From positions 1 to 50,857 of the forward strand of contig DAOUTW010000029.1 of assembly GCA_030668485.1 (NCBI GenBank): a stretch of 50,857 nt of DNA. The letters are read 5' to 3'. Positions within the stretch are counted from its first letter, which is position 1. Every line of letters starts with the position of its first letter. Source of the stretch: Candidatus Zixiibacteriota bacterium (lineage in GTDB: Bacteria > Zixibacteria > MSB-5A5 > GN15 > JAAZOE01). Below are positions 42,355-50,222 of this stretch, in pieces. A program made the position numbers and the translations under genes. Below the pieces are notes generated by a model. That model was given only the letters and a program-made list of their open reading frames with translations, was not told the DNA's origin and searched no databases.

Positions 42355-42447
42355 TAATTCCAATCTTCGTCTAAACCATAGCTGCCGGAAACCGCGAAGG
42401 CCCGGATTTACTTCAACCATAGTATACGATTCCGGCACTTCTGACAA

Positions 42448-42500
42448 CAGTAATAAACATATAATTGTAAATTGACAATTTCACACAGTATTTCGATATT
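42448..42500. promoter_or_regulatory. Divergent promoters sharing an AATTGT-N6-ACAATT palindrome
   Basis: Rightward: TTGACA (42472-42477), 17 bases, GATATT (42495-42500). Leftward: TTGTCA, 17 bases, TATTAC. Both -35 regions lie in the inverted repeat AATTGT-AAATTG-ACAATT (42463-42480), which could be an operator. It separates the CDF transporter from the secreted propeller-like protein. Confidence 0.45.
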
Positions 42501-42574
42501 TATTATAGACTGTGGGAAATATCTCCAGCCAGGCATTTTTCTGGTTTGAAATAGTCAATCGGGATTGATGATTT

Positions 42575-43795
42575 ATGAAAAGCCGACTCTGTTGTGCGGT
42601 TGTTTTGCTTGCCGGCGGTTTATTTATATATTTACAACCATGTTTTGCAGATAACCTTCCCCCGGTCATCGAGGCTAAAGGTTTCGATATCAACACGGCA
42701 AACGCGGAACGAGCCGATTCGTTTATGTTTCTTCCCAGCCGCGGGCTGGTTGACCCCATTTATGAAGACAGCTCGCGACAACTTCATCCCTCGATTCTTG
42801 TTATCCCGGAAGGTTGGCCGATCGGTGATAAGACTGTCTTGCCGTGGAAACAATGGCTGGCGGTGACGCCGATGGCGACCTGCGATGCCGACGAAAATCC
42901 GCATCTGCTGGTTCGCAATAAACCTGACGATGAGTGGACTTACATTATCGGGAAAGATTCGGCCGATTCGATTATTAATCCTCTGTTCAATAAAGCGCAA
43001 TTCATTCTAGATACCGCCTATTGGTATTGTTGCGAGAGCGATACTTCATTTTATGACACCACCGATGGGAATCATGATTCGGTGACGGTCAATCATCGTT
43101 CGCATCATTTGTCCGACCCTGACTTGTTCATGGGTGATGACGATTATTTGTGGATAGCATTCAGGGTGTCCTGGTGTATTTCGGGAATCGATATGCATGC
43201 AATTTATGCCGCTCGCTCTCCGAATGGAAAAGACTGGTCGGAGGCTTTTCGGATAACACACCTGGGCCGATTCATGTGTCCGGCGGTAATCGGCAACAAT
43301 GACTCGTCTTTCACCATGTTCTGCACCGCTCAAAGCGACCGGGTGTCCGGGATAGCCGATGAAAAATGCGGCTATCGTTTCGAGGCTGTCAAACCAAATA
43401 CTATTTGGGATTATGAAGGAGTCTGTACCTTTGCCAACTCTCCTCGCCGCTTCGGTACCCCCTGGCATATCGATGTATTGGATGGATGCGCCGGTGAACT
43501 GGTGGGCATTATACAAACCTTAAGGAGATCCGCCCTGTGGCTGGCGATCAGCTATGACGATGGGCATGAATGGATCATCGCCGATAGGCCGTTGTTGAAA
43601 TCAATCGGCAACGACAGCACTATCTGGGACAATATACTTTATCGAGCCAGTGGATACTGGATGGATGAAGATTGCCATGAGATGGGGTTGTATTATTCGG
43701 CCTACTCTGTCCGCGACACCAACGGCACCTCTCCCGGCGGTGAAGTGACGGTCTGGCATACCGGATTTACGATTGTGGAATTTACGCAGAAATGA
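42575..43795 (+). CDS. Secreted sialidase-like propeller protein of unknown activity
   Basis: The protein has 406 residues. Residues 1-25 are a signal peptide (ends PCFA). The body alternates exposure-type strands and short Asp-box-like turns (RSPNGKDWSEAFRI, ISYDDGHEWIIADRP), as in BNR/sialidase-like propellers, with many Cys and Trp residues. No catalytic Arg triad or Asp/Glu pair can be assigned by eye. It has no dockerin or sorting tail, so it may be periplasmic or released. I do not recognise a closer family. Confidence 0.75.
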   Translation: MKSRLCCAVVLLAGGLFIYLQPCFADNLPPVIEAKGFDINTANAERADSFMFLPSRGLVDPIYEDSSRQLHPSILVIPEGWPIGDKTVLPWKQWLAVTPMATCDADENPHLLVRNKPDDEWTYIIGKDSADSIINPLFNKAQFILDTAYWYCCESDTSFYDTTDGNHDSVTVNHRSHHLSDPDLFMGDDDYLWIAFRVSWCISGIDMHAIYAARSPNGKDWSEAFRITHLGRFMCPAVIGNNDSSFTMFCTAQSDRVSGIADEKCGYRFEAVKPNTIWDYEGVCTFANSPRRFGTPWHIDVLDGCAGELVGIIQTLRRSALWLAISYDDGHEWIIADRPLLKSIGNDSTIWDNILYRASGYWMDEDCHEMGLYYSAYSVRDTNGTSPGGEVTVWHTGFTIVEFTQK

Positions 43796-43804
43796 TTTAT
43801 AAGA

Positions 43805-43829
43805 AACGGCTCCCTGATAGGGAGCCGTT
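43805..43829. terminator. Bidirectional terminator between convergent genes
   Basis: A 10-bp perfect stem AACGGCTCCC / GGGAGCCGTT with loop TGATA lies 10 bp past one stop and 26 bp past the other. The T content after the stem is modest on both strands. Confidence 0.7.
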
Positions 43830-43854
43830 ATATTCGAATGCGCAGCAGAGATGT

Positions 43855-44556
43855 TTACAAAAATCTCTTCCTTACAGCACCGAAGCTCATCAGCCCTAAA
43901 AAAACCAGAACCGCCGTCCCGGGTTCAGGAATGCTGTCGAGTGGTATCGAGAAATTTCCGCTGTGGAATTCTTTTTCATCGACAAAGAAATCGCGATACG
44001 ATCCGGTACCGTCGGGAAGAAAATAATGACCATTCCAATTGGCCCTGGCGAAATACGAAAAATCAAATGTTGCATCCGGTGCTCCGGTATAGGTGAAATC
44101 CCAGCCGAATTCCGACCCTATAAGAGTCTCCGCCGGCCCGCCTGCGGGGTAGTAACCGCCATACCAGTCGCCGGGCAATGAGTGGCCAGGCCAGTCTACT
44201 CCCGGAAGATGATTCACCGTAGGATTAAAGGCGGTGTACTCGCCGGGGCCGGGTGATATGGTTAGGCTGATGCTGAGACTATCGAGCACTCCGGGCGCAT
44301 ACATTGGAGGTGCAGGCAAGAGCGGAATGGATGGATCCATCTGGTGCTCCCACCAGTTGGCCGGATAATCGTATCCATATAGAAAAGGATCGACATTCCA
44401 GGCCACATCAACCCGAAATCGGTAAAGGTTTACGTCAAGTTGGCTGATACGCGGATTAGAGATTTGAAACCACGACAGGCTGCCCCACGCCGTACCGGAA
44501 TCGACTAAGACAATTAACACAACGGAAATCATAAGAAGACAATTACGACTTTTCAT
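43855..44556 (-). CDS. PEP-CTERM secreted protein
   Basis: The protein has 233 residues, and GGAGGG lies 5 bases ahead of the ATG. Residues 1-25 are a signal peptide. The mature part is rich in Trp, Pro, Gly and Asp (for example YPANWWEHQM, GDWYGGYYPAGGP) with no cysteine. Residues 209-233 are a classical PEP-CTERM tail: IPEPGTAVLVFLGLMSFGAV followed by RKRFL. Such tails are cut by exosortase (EpsH/XrtA type), which must be elsewhere in the genome. A consensus sigma-54 promoter sits 60 bp upstream. Confidence 0.9.
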   Translation of the reverse strand: MKSRNCLLMISVVLIVLVDSGTAWGSLSWFQISNPRISQLDVNLYRFRVDVAWNVDPFLYGYDYPANWWEHQMDPSIPLLPAPPMYAPGVLDSLSISLTISPGPGEYTAFNPTVNHLPGVDWPGHSLPGDWYGGYYPAGGPAETLIGSEFGWDFTYTGAPDATFDFSYFARANWNGHYFLPDGTGSYRDFFVDEKEFHSGNFSIPLDSIPEPGTAVLVFLGLMSFGAVRKRFL

Positions 44557-44615
44557 AATACCCTCCTGGTTGATTCCATATTTAAGATAGTGGTTAGATC
44601 GCCGACAATGACATA

Positions 44616-44631
44616 AGCAATATTCGTGCCA
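44616..44631 (-). promoter_or_regulatory. Consensus sigma-54 (-24/-12) promoter of the PEP-CTERM gene
   Basis: On the minus strand TGGCACG (44631-44625), AATA, TTGCT (44620-44616) is an exact match to TGGCACG-N4-TTGCW. The expected start point is near 44605, leaving a ~50-base leader before the ATG at 44556. The 368-bp gap 44557-44924 holds this and the neighbouring terminator; I see no gene in it. Confidence 0.85.
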
Positions 44632-44856
44632 TTATATATATACCTAAATAACAACAACTTACGATTACCTTGCAATGGAATAAATTCAATTGTGTCGCGA
44701 AAATTTACAAATAGCCTCCTTGCTATTATCTGAAAATCCCTTAACTTTTTACCAGCCTTATGTTTATATATTTCCCGAGAGGTGTTCATATTTTGCACAC
44801 TCCGACTTTCCGGTGATTCCCCCGGAGAAGAATAGCCACACGATTCTGGCCCCCAC

Positions 44857-44890
44857 AAAAAAAAAACGGCTCCTCGATAAGAAAAGCCGT
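44857..44890 (-). terminator. Rho-independent terminator of the NfeD-SPFH operon
   Basis: On the minus strand ACGGCT / AGCCGT (44890-44885 and 44871-44866) is followed by a run of about nine T (44866-44857), 35 bp after the SPFH gene stop. Confidence 0.75.
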
Positions 44891-44924
44891 CTCTTGAATA
44901 AGTAATTATCGGTCCGAAATCAGA

Positions 44925-45695
44925 TCATGTCAACTCCTGTTTGCTTCTGCTCTTGACAAAAGAATCGATCAAATCAATCGGCACCGGCAAAACAATCGTC
45001 GAATTCTTCTCGGTGGCAATCTCGGTTAACGTCTGCAAGAATCGCAATTGCATGGCCGACGGTTGTTTGGCGATTTCGTCAGCCGCCTGACGGAGTTTGC
45101 TCGCCGCCTGCATTTCACCCTCGGCATGGATGATCTTGGCCCGTCGCTCACGTTCGGCCTCGGCCTGTTTTGCTATAGCTCGCTGCATTTCTTGCGGCAG
45201 ATCTACATTTTTCACTTCGACCTTGGTCACTTTAATACCCCATGGCTCGGTATCTTCATCGATTATTATCTGAAGCTGTTCGTTGACCTTGTCGCGCTCG
45301 GAAAGCAGAGTATCCAGTTCTTCCTGGCCCAGCACCGCTCGCAGAGTCGTCTGTGAAATCATCGAGGTGGCATAAAGGAAATCCTCGACCGCCACCACCG
45401 CCTTGACCGGGTCCATGACCCGGAAATAAACGACGGCGTTGACCCGTACGGTGACATTGTCGCGGGTGATAACATCCTGTTCCGGAACGTCCATAGTAAC
45501 TACTCGCAAGGAGACCTTGACCATTTTATCGATGATAGGAATGAGCAAAATCAGTCCCGGTCCTTTGGCGCCGACCAGTCGGCCGAGCCGGAAAATAACA
45601 CCCCGTTCATATTCCCGCAGAACCCGTACCGCATAAGCGATCAGGATGACCGCAAAAAATATTAATGTCAGCACACCCGATCCGAAAATATTCAT
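44925..45695 (-). CDS. Slipin/stomatin-like SPFH (Band 7) membrane protein
   Basis: The protein has 256 residues. An N-terminal hairpin membrane segment (about 5-25) is followed by the SPFH domain ([69 protein letters not shown]). A charged Ala/Glu-rich helix ([20 protein letters not shown]) for oligomerisation comes next, then a C-terminal tail. These proteins form ring or cage assemblies on membranes. Its ATG overlaps the NfeD gene stop by 4 bp. Confidence 0.95.
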   Translation of the reverse strand: MNIFGSGVLTLIFFAVILIAYAVRVLREYERGVIFRLGRLVGAKGPGLILLIPIIDKMVKVSLRVVTMDVPEQDVITRDNVTVRVNAVVYFRVMDPVKAVVAVEDFLYATSMISQTTLRAVLGQEELDTLLSERDKVNEQLQIIIDEDTEPWGIKVTKVEVKNVDLPQEMQRAIAKQAEAERERRAKIIHAEGEMQAASKLRQAADEIAKQPSAMQLRFLQTLTEIATEKNSTIVLPVPIDLIDSFVKSRSKQELT

Positions 45696-47023
45696 AATCC
45701 TCCTCCTGTTTTTTCAACTTTGAGGCGCATGCCATCGACAGCCTTTACCCGGACCTTATCTCCGGTTTGCAGAGGCTGTTGGCATTCGACGCGCCACAGT
45801 TCACCTTCTACGAAGACCATACCGCCCTCGCGGACTTCGCCTTCGGCCCCGATTATCCCTTCTCGACCGGTACTTACCTTGCGCCGGTGCGCCCGTATGG
45901 CGAAACCGAGTATAAAGAGAAAAAAGGCCGAGATTACAGCCACCGTGGTTATGATCACCACCAGTGAAATCTGGAGATAAGGGGCCGGGGAATCTATCAA
46001 GAGAAATGATCCTAAAAGCATTGAGATAACTCCTCCCACAGCCAGAACGCCATAGCTTTGTACTTTCACTTCAAATATAAATAAAATTACAGCGAATAAG
46101 ATCAGGGCCAGTCCGGCATAGTTTATCGGCAATTGCTGGAAGGCGAAAAAGGCCAGAATCAAACTGATTCCTCCCACCACGCCGGGGAAAATGAGGCCGG
46201 GATTATACAGTTCGATCATCAATCCGAGCCAGCCGATATTGAACAGAATAAAGGCAACCGTCGGATCGGTGATAATATTGAGGAAACGATCCTTGAAACC
46301 GATCGGGTATTCCTCGGTCGTTTCTCCGGCCACAAAGATAGTATCCGGTCCCGATGGCAAGTCGACCACTCGGCCGTCAATCTGTTCCAGCAATTCCTCA
46401 ATATCTTTGGCGAGAAAATCGATGATATTGGAATCAAGTGCCGCTTCGGCATCAATCGAAGCGCTTTCCAGCACCGCCAGTTTGGCCCATTCGATATTAC
46501 GGCCACGTTTTTTTGCGATTGATGTAATATAGGCGACCGCGTCGTTTTGTACTTTTTCCTGCATTACCGAATCTATCTCACCACCCATATTAACCACATG
46601 GGCGGCCCCGATATTGGTTCCCGGCGCCATGGCGGCAATATGCGCCGCATAAGCGATAAAAAGGCCGGCAGAGGCGGCTCGTGCTCCGGACGGAGCGACA
46701 TAGACAGCAACCGGGACGTCGGCATTGAGGAGCTTACGGCAGATCAGGCGCATCGATTTATCCAGCCCCCCGGGCGTATCTATTTCTATAATCAATAGCT
46801 CGCGGTCTTCCTCGAAAGCGCGATCGACAGCTTCATCGATAACCTTGAGTGCGATCGGACCGATAGCCATCTGGACTTTTACCCGGGCGACATCTCCGCC
46901 GGACACCGTGGATGCAAAAGCCATAGTTAAAACGGCAATAAGACCGAGGATAATAATCCCCAATTTATAATTGGTAGATTTGTCAGGGTGTGCTGATCTG
47001 GACAACGGGATACTGGATAACAT
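45692..47023 (-). CDS. nfeD: NfeD-type membrane-bound serine protease
   Basis: The protein has 443 residues from ATG 47023; GGGAGG at 47031-47036 is 7 bases away, while for ATG 47029 it is only 1 base. A signal/membrane segment (about 20-42) precedes a ClpP-like S49-type protease domain with EIDTPGG, the nucleophile loop [12 protein letters not shown] and the lysine of [11 protein letters not shown] (Ser-Lys dyad as in PH1510). Four to five membrane helices and a C-terminal OB-fold NfeD domain (about 375-443) follow. Pairing with a stomatin/slipin gene is a known conserved operon. Confidence 0.94.
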   Translation of the reverse strand: MLSSIPLSRSAHPDKSTNYKLGIIILGLIAVLTMAFASTVSGGDVARVKVQMAIGPIALKVIDEAVDRAFEEDRELLIIEIDTPGGLDKSMRLICRKLLNADVPVAVYVAPSGARAASAGLFIAYAAHIAAMAPGTNIGAAHVVNMGGEIDSVMQEKVQNDAVAYITSIAKKRGRNIEWAKLAVLESASIDAEAALDSNIIDFLAKDIEELLEQIDGRVVDLPSGPDTIFVAGETTEEYPIGFKDRFLNIITDPTVAFILFNIGWLGLMIELYNPGLIFPGVVGGISLILAFFAFQQLPINYAGLALILFAVILFIFEVKVQSYGVLAVGGVISMLLGSFLLIDSPAPYLQISLVVIITTVAVISAFFLFILGFAIRAHRRKVSTGREGIIGAEGEVREGGMVFVEGELWRVECQQPLQTGDKVRVKAVDGMRLKVEKTGGGL

Positions 47024-47146
47024 GACCATTCCTCCCGGATACGACCGGATCGATTATCAGGTCTAATTTATATACGTTCCGATGATTAATCGGTTTAAAC
47101 ATACGGTATTCCAAAACCGGGTGCAACAAAGATTTGACCGAAATTG

Positions 47147-47176
47147 TTGGCAATAGAAGGCTCTTTTGAGTATATA
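47147..47176 (+). promoter_or_regulatory. Putative promoter of the YtxJ-like gene
   Basis: TTGGCA (47147-47152), 18 bases, TATATA/TATAAT (47171-47178), about 40 bp before the start. Confidence 0.35.
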
Positions 47177-47215
47177 ATGAGAAGGTTATTTTACTATTTT
47201 CACCGCGGAGTTCTC

Positions 47216-47557
47216 ATGATCAAAGAATGCCGAACCGATGAAGATTTTCGCCAACTTCTAATCGAAAGCCATGAAAAGGCGGTCTTTCTTTTCAAACATT
47301 CGACTGCCTGCCCGGTATCACGAGGCGCCTGCAATAGAATGGAAGAATATGCCGAGTCCGAATCGCAAGCCGAATTCTGGCAAATACTCGTTCGTGAGAA
47401 CAAAGAACTTGCTCACGGGATTGCCGACGAAACCGGTGTCAATCACAAGTCGCCGCAGGTGATCCTGTTCCGGAACGGCAAGGCTGTCTGGGATTGCTCC
47501 CACCACGCCATCAACGAGCGAAATCTCAGCCGGCAATTGAAAGCCGGCGGCTCTTGA
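47216..47557 (+). CDS. ytxJ: YtxJ-like bacillithiol-system thioredoxin-fold protein
   Basis: The protein has 113 residues from ATG 47216, chosen because GCGGAG lies 6 bases upstream; the frame from 47144 covers promoter sequence. It has the DUF2847/YtxJ pattern: VFLFKHSTACPVSRGA (single active-site Cys in T-x-C-P-x-S), a helix, a strand ending ADETGVNHKSPQVILFRNGK, and VWDCSHHAINERNL. In Firmicutes YtxJ is a monothiol bacilliredoxin-type protein. Here it hints at bacillithiol or a similar small thiol. No bsh genes are in the window. Confidence 0.85.
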   Translation: MIKECRTDEDFRQLLIESHEKAVFLFKHSTACPVSRGACNRMEEYAESESQAEFWQILVRENKELAHGIADETGVNHKSPQVILFRNGKAVWDCSHHAINERNLSRQLKAGGS

Positions 47558-47741
47558 CCTGATTTACCGGATAATATCCGGCTCCTGCCCGAAGGCAGTC
47601 CAGAGGGCAATTTCTTCAACCTATTTTGTAATTGATTATATTCCAACAATATAGCCACAGTCCTTAAGTTTGACAGCATCCTCACATCTTGTATATGTGA
47701 TTGATTATCATATGCTTATCGGTATCGAATCCCTGTCTCCA

Positions 47742-50222
47742 TCACGGACAACACGGTTCCGACCCACCGCTGAATACATAGGCTATAAGATATACGGCGT
47801 CGCCGACATTCACTTGACCATCGCAGTTGGCATCACCGGCTTCCACGGGATTGGGAGCTGGCCCGCCTTTGAAGATGTAGTTTATGAGGAAAACGGCATC
47901 ACCGACATTTAGCTGATTATCGCCATTGGCATCGCCGCAACTGTTGAAGGGATCGCAAGCATCACCTATTCCGTCGATGTCTTCATCGCTTTGATCTTCA
48001 TTATCAATATCAGGACAATTATCACACTGATCGCCTACCCCATCGCCATCTGTATCTAAAGTCTGGTCAGAATTGTAAACTGTTGGACAATTGTCACATC
48101 CATCAGGATAGCCATCTTCATCAATGTCTAAATTATCATCATAACCGGGACAGATATCACAAACATCTCCGTTGCCATCGCCGTCGCTGTCGGTTTGGTC
48201 AATATTATAAACAGATGGACAATTATCGAGTTGGCAAAGGTTTTCGGGGTGATTGGGATCGCCATAGAGATCACCATCGGAATCGATACAGGTATAGGAA
48301 ACACCGGTGTGTACTAAAGAAGGATCTCCAAATAGACAGAAATCAAACAGATTTGCATATGTGTGCCAAGACGACCAGGATAAGTTATTCCAATAATATA
48401 GCTTCGAATCAAAAAGGGCTTGCCCAACCGATTCACCCTGGGTGATTAGATAATAAAAGAAATAGTAATCTAATGATGCATTCCCTCCCCATGATTCATC
48501 AGCCCAACCAACTCTATAGAGGGAACTCCTTGTGGATGCAACAATACTTACTGAACCACGTTTCAACAGTGCCTTAGCCAGGCAATTATATTCGGGCCAT
48601 CCATTAATGCACGCACAGGAGAATATGATTGATGGGTGACCATTGTCGAAACTGACGGTGTCTGTATCAACGATGAAATCCGGCGACTGCATCTCATCGG
48701 GAGATGCGGATTCCGGAACACCGTCACCATCATCCCATTCCCAGAATTTTCTACTAGAATTCGTTATTCCACCATGTGCACTCCAGTTAACGATGCCATA
48801 ACTATTCAGAGCCCAGTCACTTGAGACATTAGCGTGCGACAGAGGCAGATCGCAGGCGTAATCACTGATATGCAAGCCGGATTTCTCATACATCTTCTTA
48901 TAACTATATCCGGGAATTATTTCCGATATCATACGTTCCATCAAAACGGCATTGTCGGTTTCGGCCCAGCCGGAATTGTCTTCGTTGGCAAAATTATAGA
49001 AACCACCCAGAAGAAGCATGTTGTTTTTCCACAATGATTCATCTTTTTCGAAATCACATATTTTTCGGCAAATGGATGAGACGCTGGCTGAATCGCTGAA
49101 GGGTATGCGGCCTACATATACTTCCGGAATAATGTCGACATTATCCTGACCATACTCGCCAAAAAATCCATCACCGTCGGAATCCCAGTCACCTGTTAGA
49201 TCGGCATAGTAATGGTCAGTAGGGGGACAAAAGAATTCACTTGTACCATGATTAGAGGGATCAGGATAACAATACCGCATCGGTATAACATCAATATCGC
49301 CGACCAGAAGTAAGTCAATGATCCCCCAAGATAAGTATTTGTCTATGAGAAAGCTGCGAATTTTTTCCGGCAAATCGATGCCGTCGTAATTGGTGTTAAT
49401 CCATGAAGTAGTAACGATTTTTACTTTAAATCCAATTGCTTGCTTCCAGTGTACCAGGTGCGTTATGGCATTCAATAAACCATCGGTAGTAACTATCAGA
49501 TAATCATATGCTTCATCGGGGACCTTTTCCTCAGCCCGAGGCTGATACCATTGGGCAGCCTGAGAATAATTGACAAATAACTGAGATGCCAACTCGTCAT
49601 TTTTCCTATCCTGCATGGCAATTTCGACTTTCTGAGGATCAGGGACAGTCAGGGAATATTCAATCGAAATATTCACTGAAGATGTAAAAACCAATTTCCC
49701 GGACAGGGGACGATAGGAAAATGGGCAATAACCTATTCTAATAAAATCGTATTTTCGGAGTGCTCCCGTTCCCATATCCCGGCCCGGTTCTCTGGGGTAT
49801 ATTTGGTCTGAAGAATATATATAATCATAATTATTCTGCCATTCGTCCTGCATGCTCTTGGCAATCTCTTCATTATTATCTACGGGAAGAATCAGAGGTG
49901 TCGGGATTATTTTATATTGGCCTTCGAGCTCGGTGACGATAAGGGGCGTGAAATGGACGCCGGAGACCCGAGCACCGGGCGGTAGTGCCACCATAAAACC
50001 TTTTGAAGGTAACATCGGTTTCCCTGGTATCAAAAGGTTACCGAAGCCCTCCAGCTTTATAAACTGTTGCCCATCTTGCAGGTTAATAATCCGATAGGGG
50101 TCAAAATTAAGTGTTATAGAAAGGTTTTCCGCCTTAAGAACGGGCATTATGTTCAACAAAATAATCAGAGCAAACGCTGCTCTATTACAAAGCGAACATA
50201 TCTTGTTCTTCTTTACCTTCAA
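47742..50222 (-). CDS. Secreted C25 (gingipain-type) cysteine peptidase with TSP3 repeats and dockerin-like tail
   Basis: The protein has 826 residues with a signal peptide near residues 12-31. A propeptide-like N-terminal region (about 40-235) is followed by the C25 domain (about 240-640): YDYLIVTTDGL, LLLVGDIDVIPMRY, PEVYVGRIPFSD, NWSAHGG (His483) and FSCACING (Cys538), which fit the catalytic His-Gly and Cys-x-N-G motifs. Residues about 665-765 hold calcium-binding TSP3 repeats (CDNCP...). Two dockerin-like repeats end the chain (GDANGDNQLNVGDAVFLINY, GDANCDGQVNVGDAVYLIAY). It is probably an extracellular endopeptidase, possibly in amino-acid acquisition together with the tricorn-type and DUF885 peptidases. 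Confidence 0.92.
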   Translation of the reverse strand: MKVKKNKICSLCNRAAFALIILLNIMPVLKAENLSITLNFDPYRIINLQDGQQFIKLEGFGNLLIPGKPMLPSKGFMVALPPGARVSGVHFTPLIVTELEGQYKIIPTPLILPVDNNEEIAKSMQDEWQNNYDYIYSSDQIYPREPGRDMGTGALRKYDFIRIGYCPFSYRPLSGKLVFTSSVNISIEYSLTVPDPQKVEIAMQDRKNDELASQLFVNYSQAAQWYQPRAEEKVPDEAYDYLIVTTDGLLNAITHLVHWKQAIGFKVKIVTTSWINTNYDGIDLPEKIRSFLIDKYLSWGIIDLLLVGDIDVIPMRYCYPDPSNHGTSEFFCPPTDHYYADLTGDWDSDGDGFFGEYGQDNVDIIPEVYVGRIPFSDSASVSSICRKICDFEKDESLWKNNMLLLGGFYNFANEDNSGWAETDNAVLMERMISEIIPGYSYKKMYEKSGLHISDYACDLPLSHANVSSDWALNSYGIVNWSAHGGITNSSRKFWEWDDGDGVPESASPDEMQSPDFIVDTDTVSFDNGHPSIIFSCACINGWPEYNCLAKALLKRGSVSIVASTRSSLYRVGWADESWGGNASLDYYFFYYLITQGESVGQALFDSKLYYWNNLSWSSWHTYANLFDFCLFGDPSLVHTGVSYTCIDSDGDLYGDPNHPENLCQLDNCPSVYNIDQTDSDGDGNGDVCDICPGYDDNLDIDEDGYPDGCDNCPTVYNSDQTLDTDGDGVGDQCDNCPDIDNEDQSDEDIDGIGDACDPFNSCGDANGDNQLNVGDAVFLINYIFKGGPAPNPVEAGDANCDGQVNVGDAVYLIAYVFSGGSEPCCP

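Noticed and set aside
44553-44858. 101-codon leftward frame overlapping the PEP-CTERM gene start
   Set aside because: It begins inside the T run of the SPFH terminator, contains the consensus sigma-54 promoter, has no ribosome-binding site and resembles no family.
47144-47215. 24-codon upstream extension of the YtxJ-like gene
   Set aside because: It covers the promoter-like TATATAAT; the start at 47216 has a proper ribosome-binding site and matches the family length.
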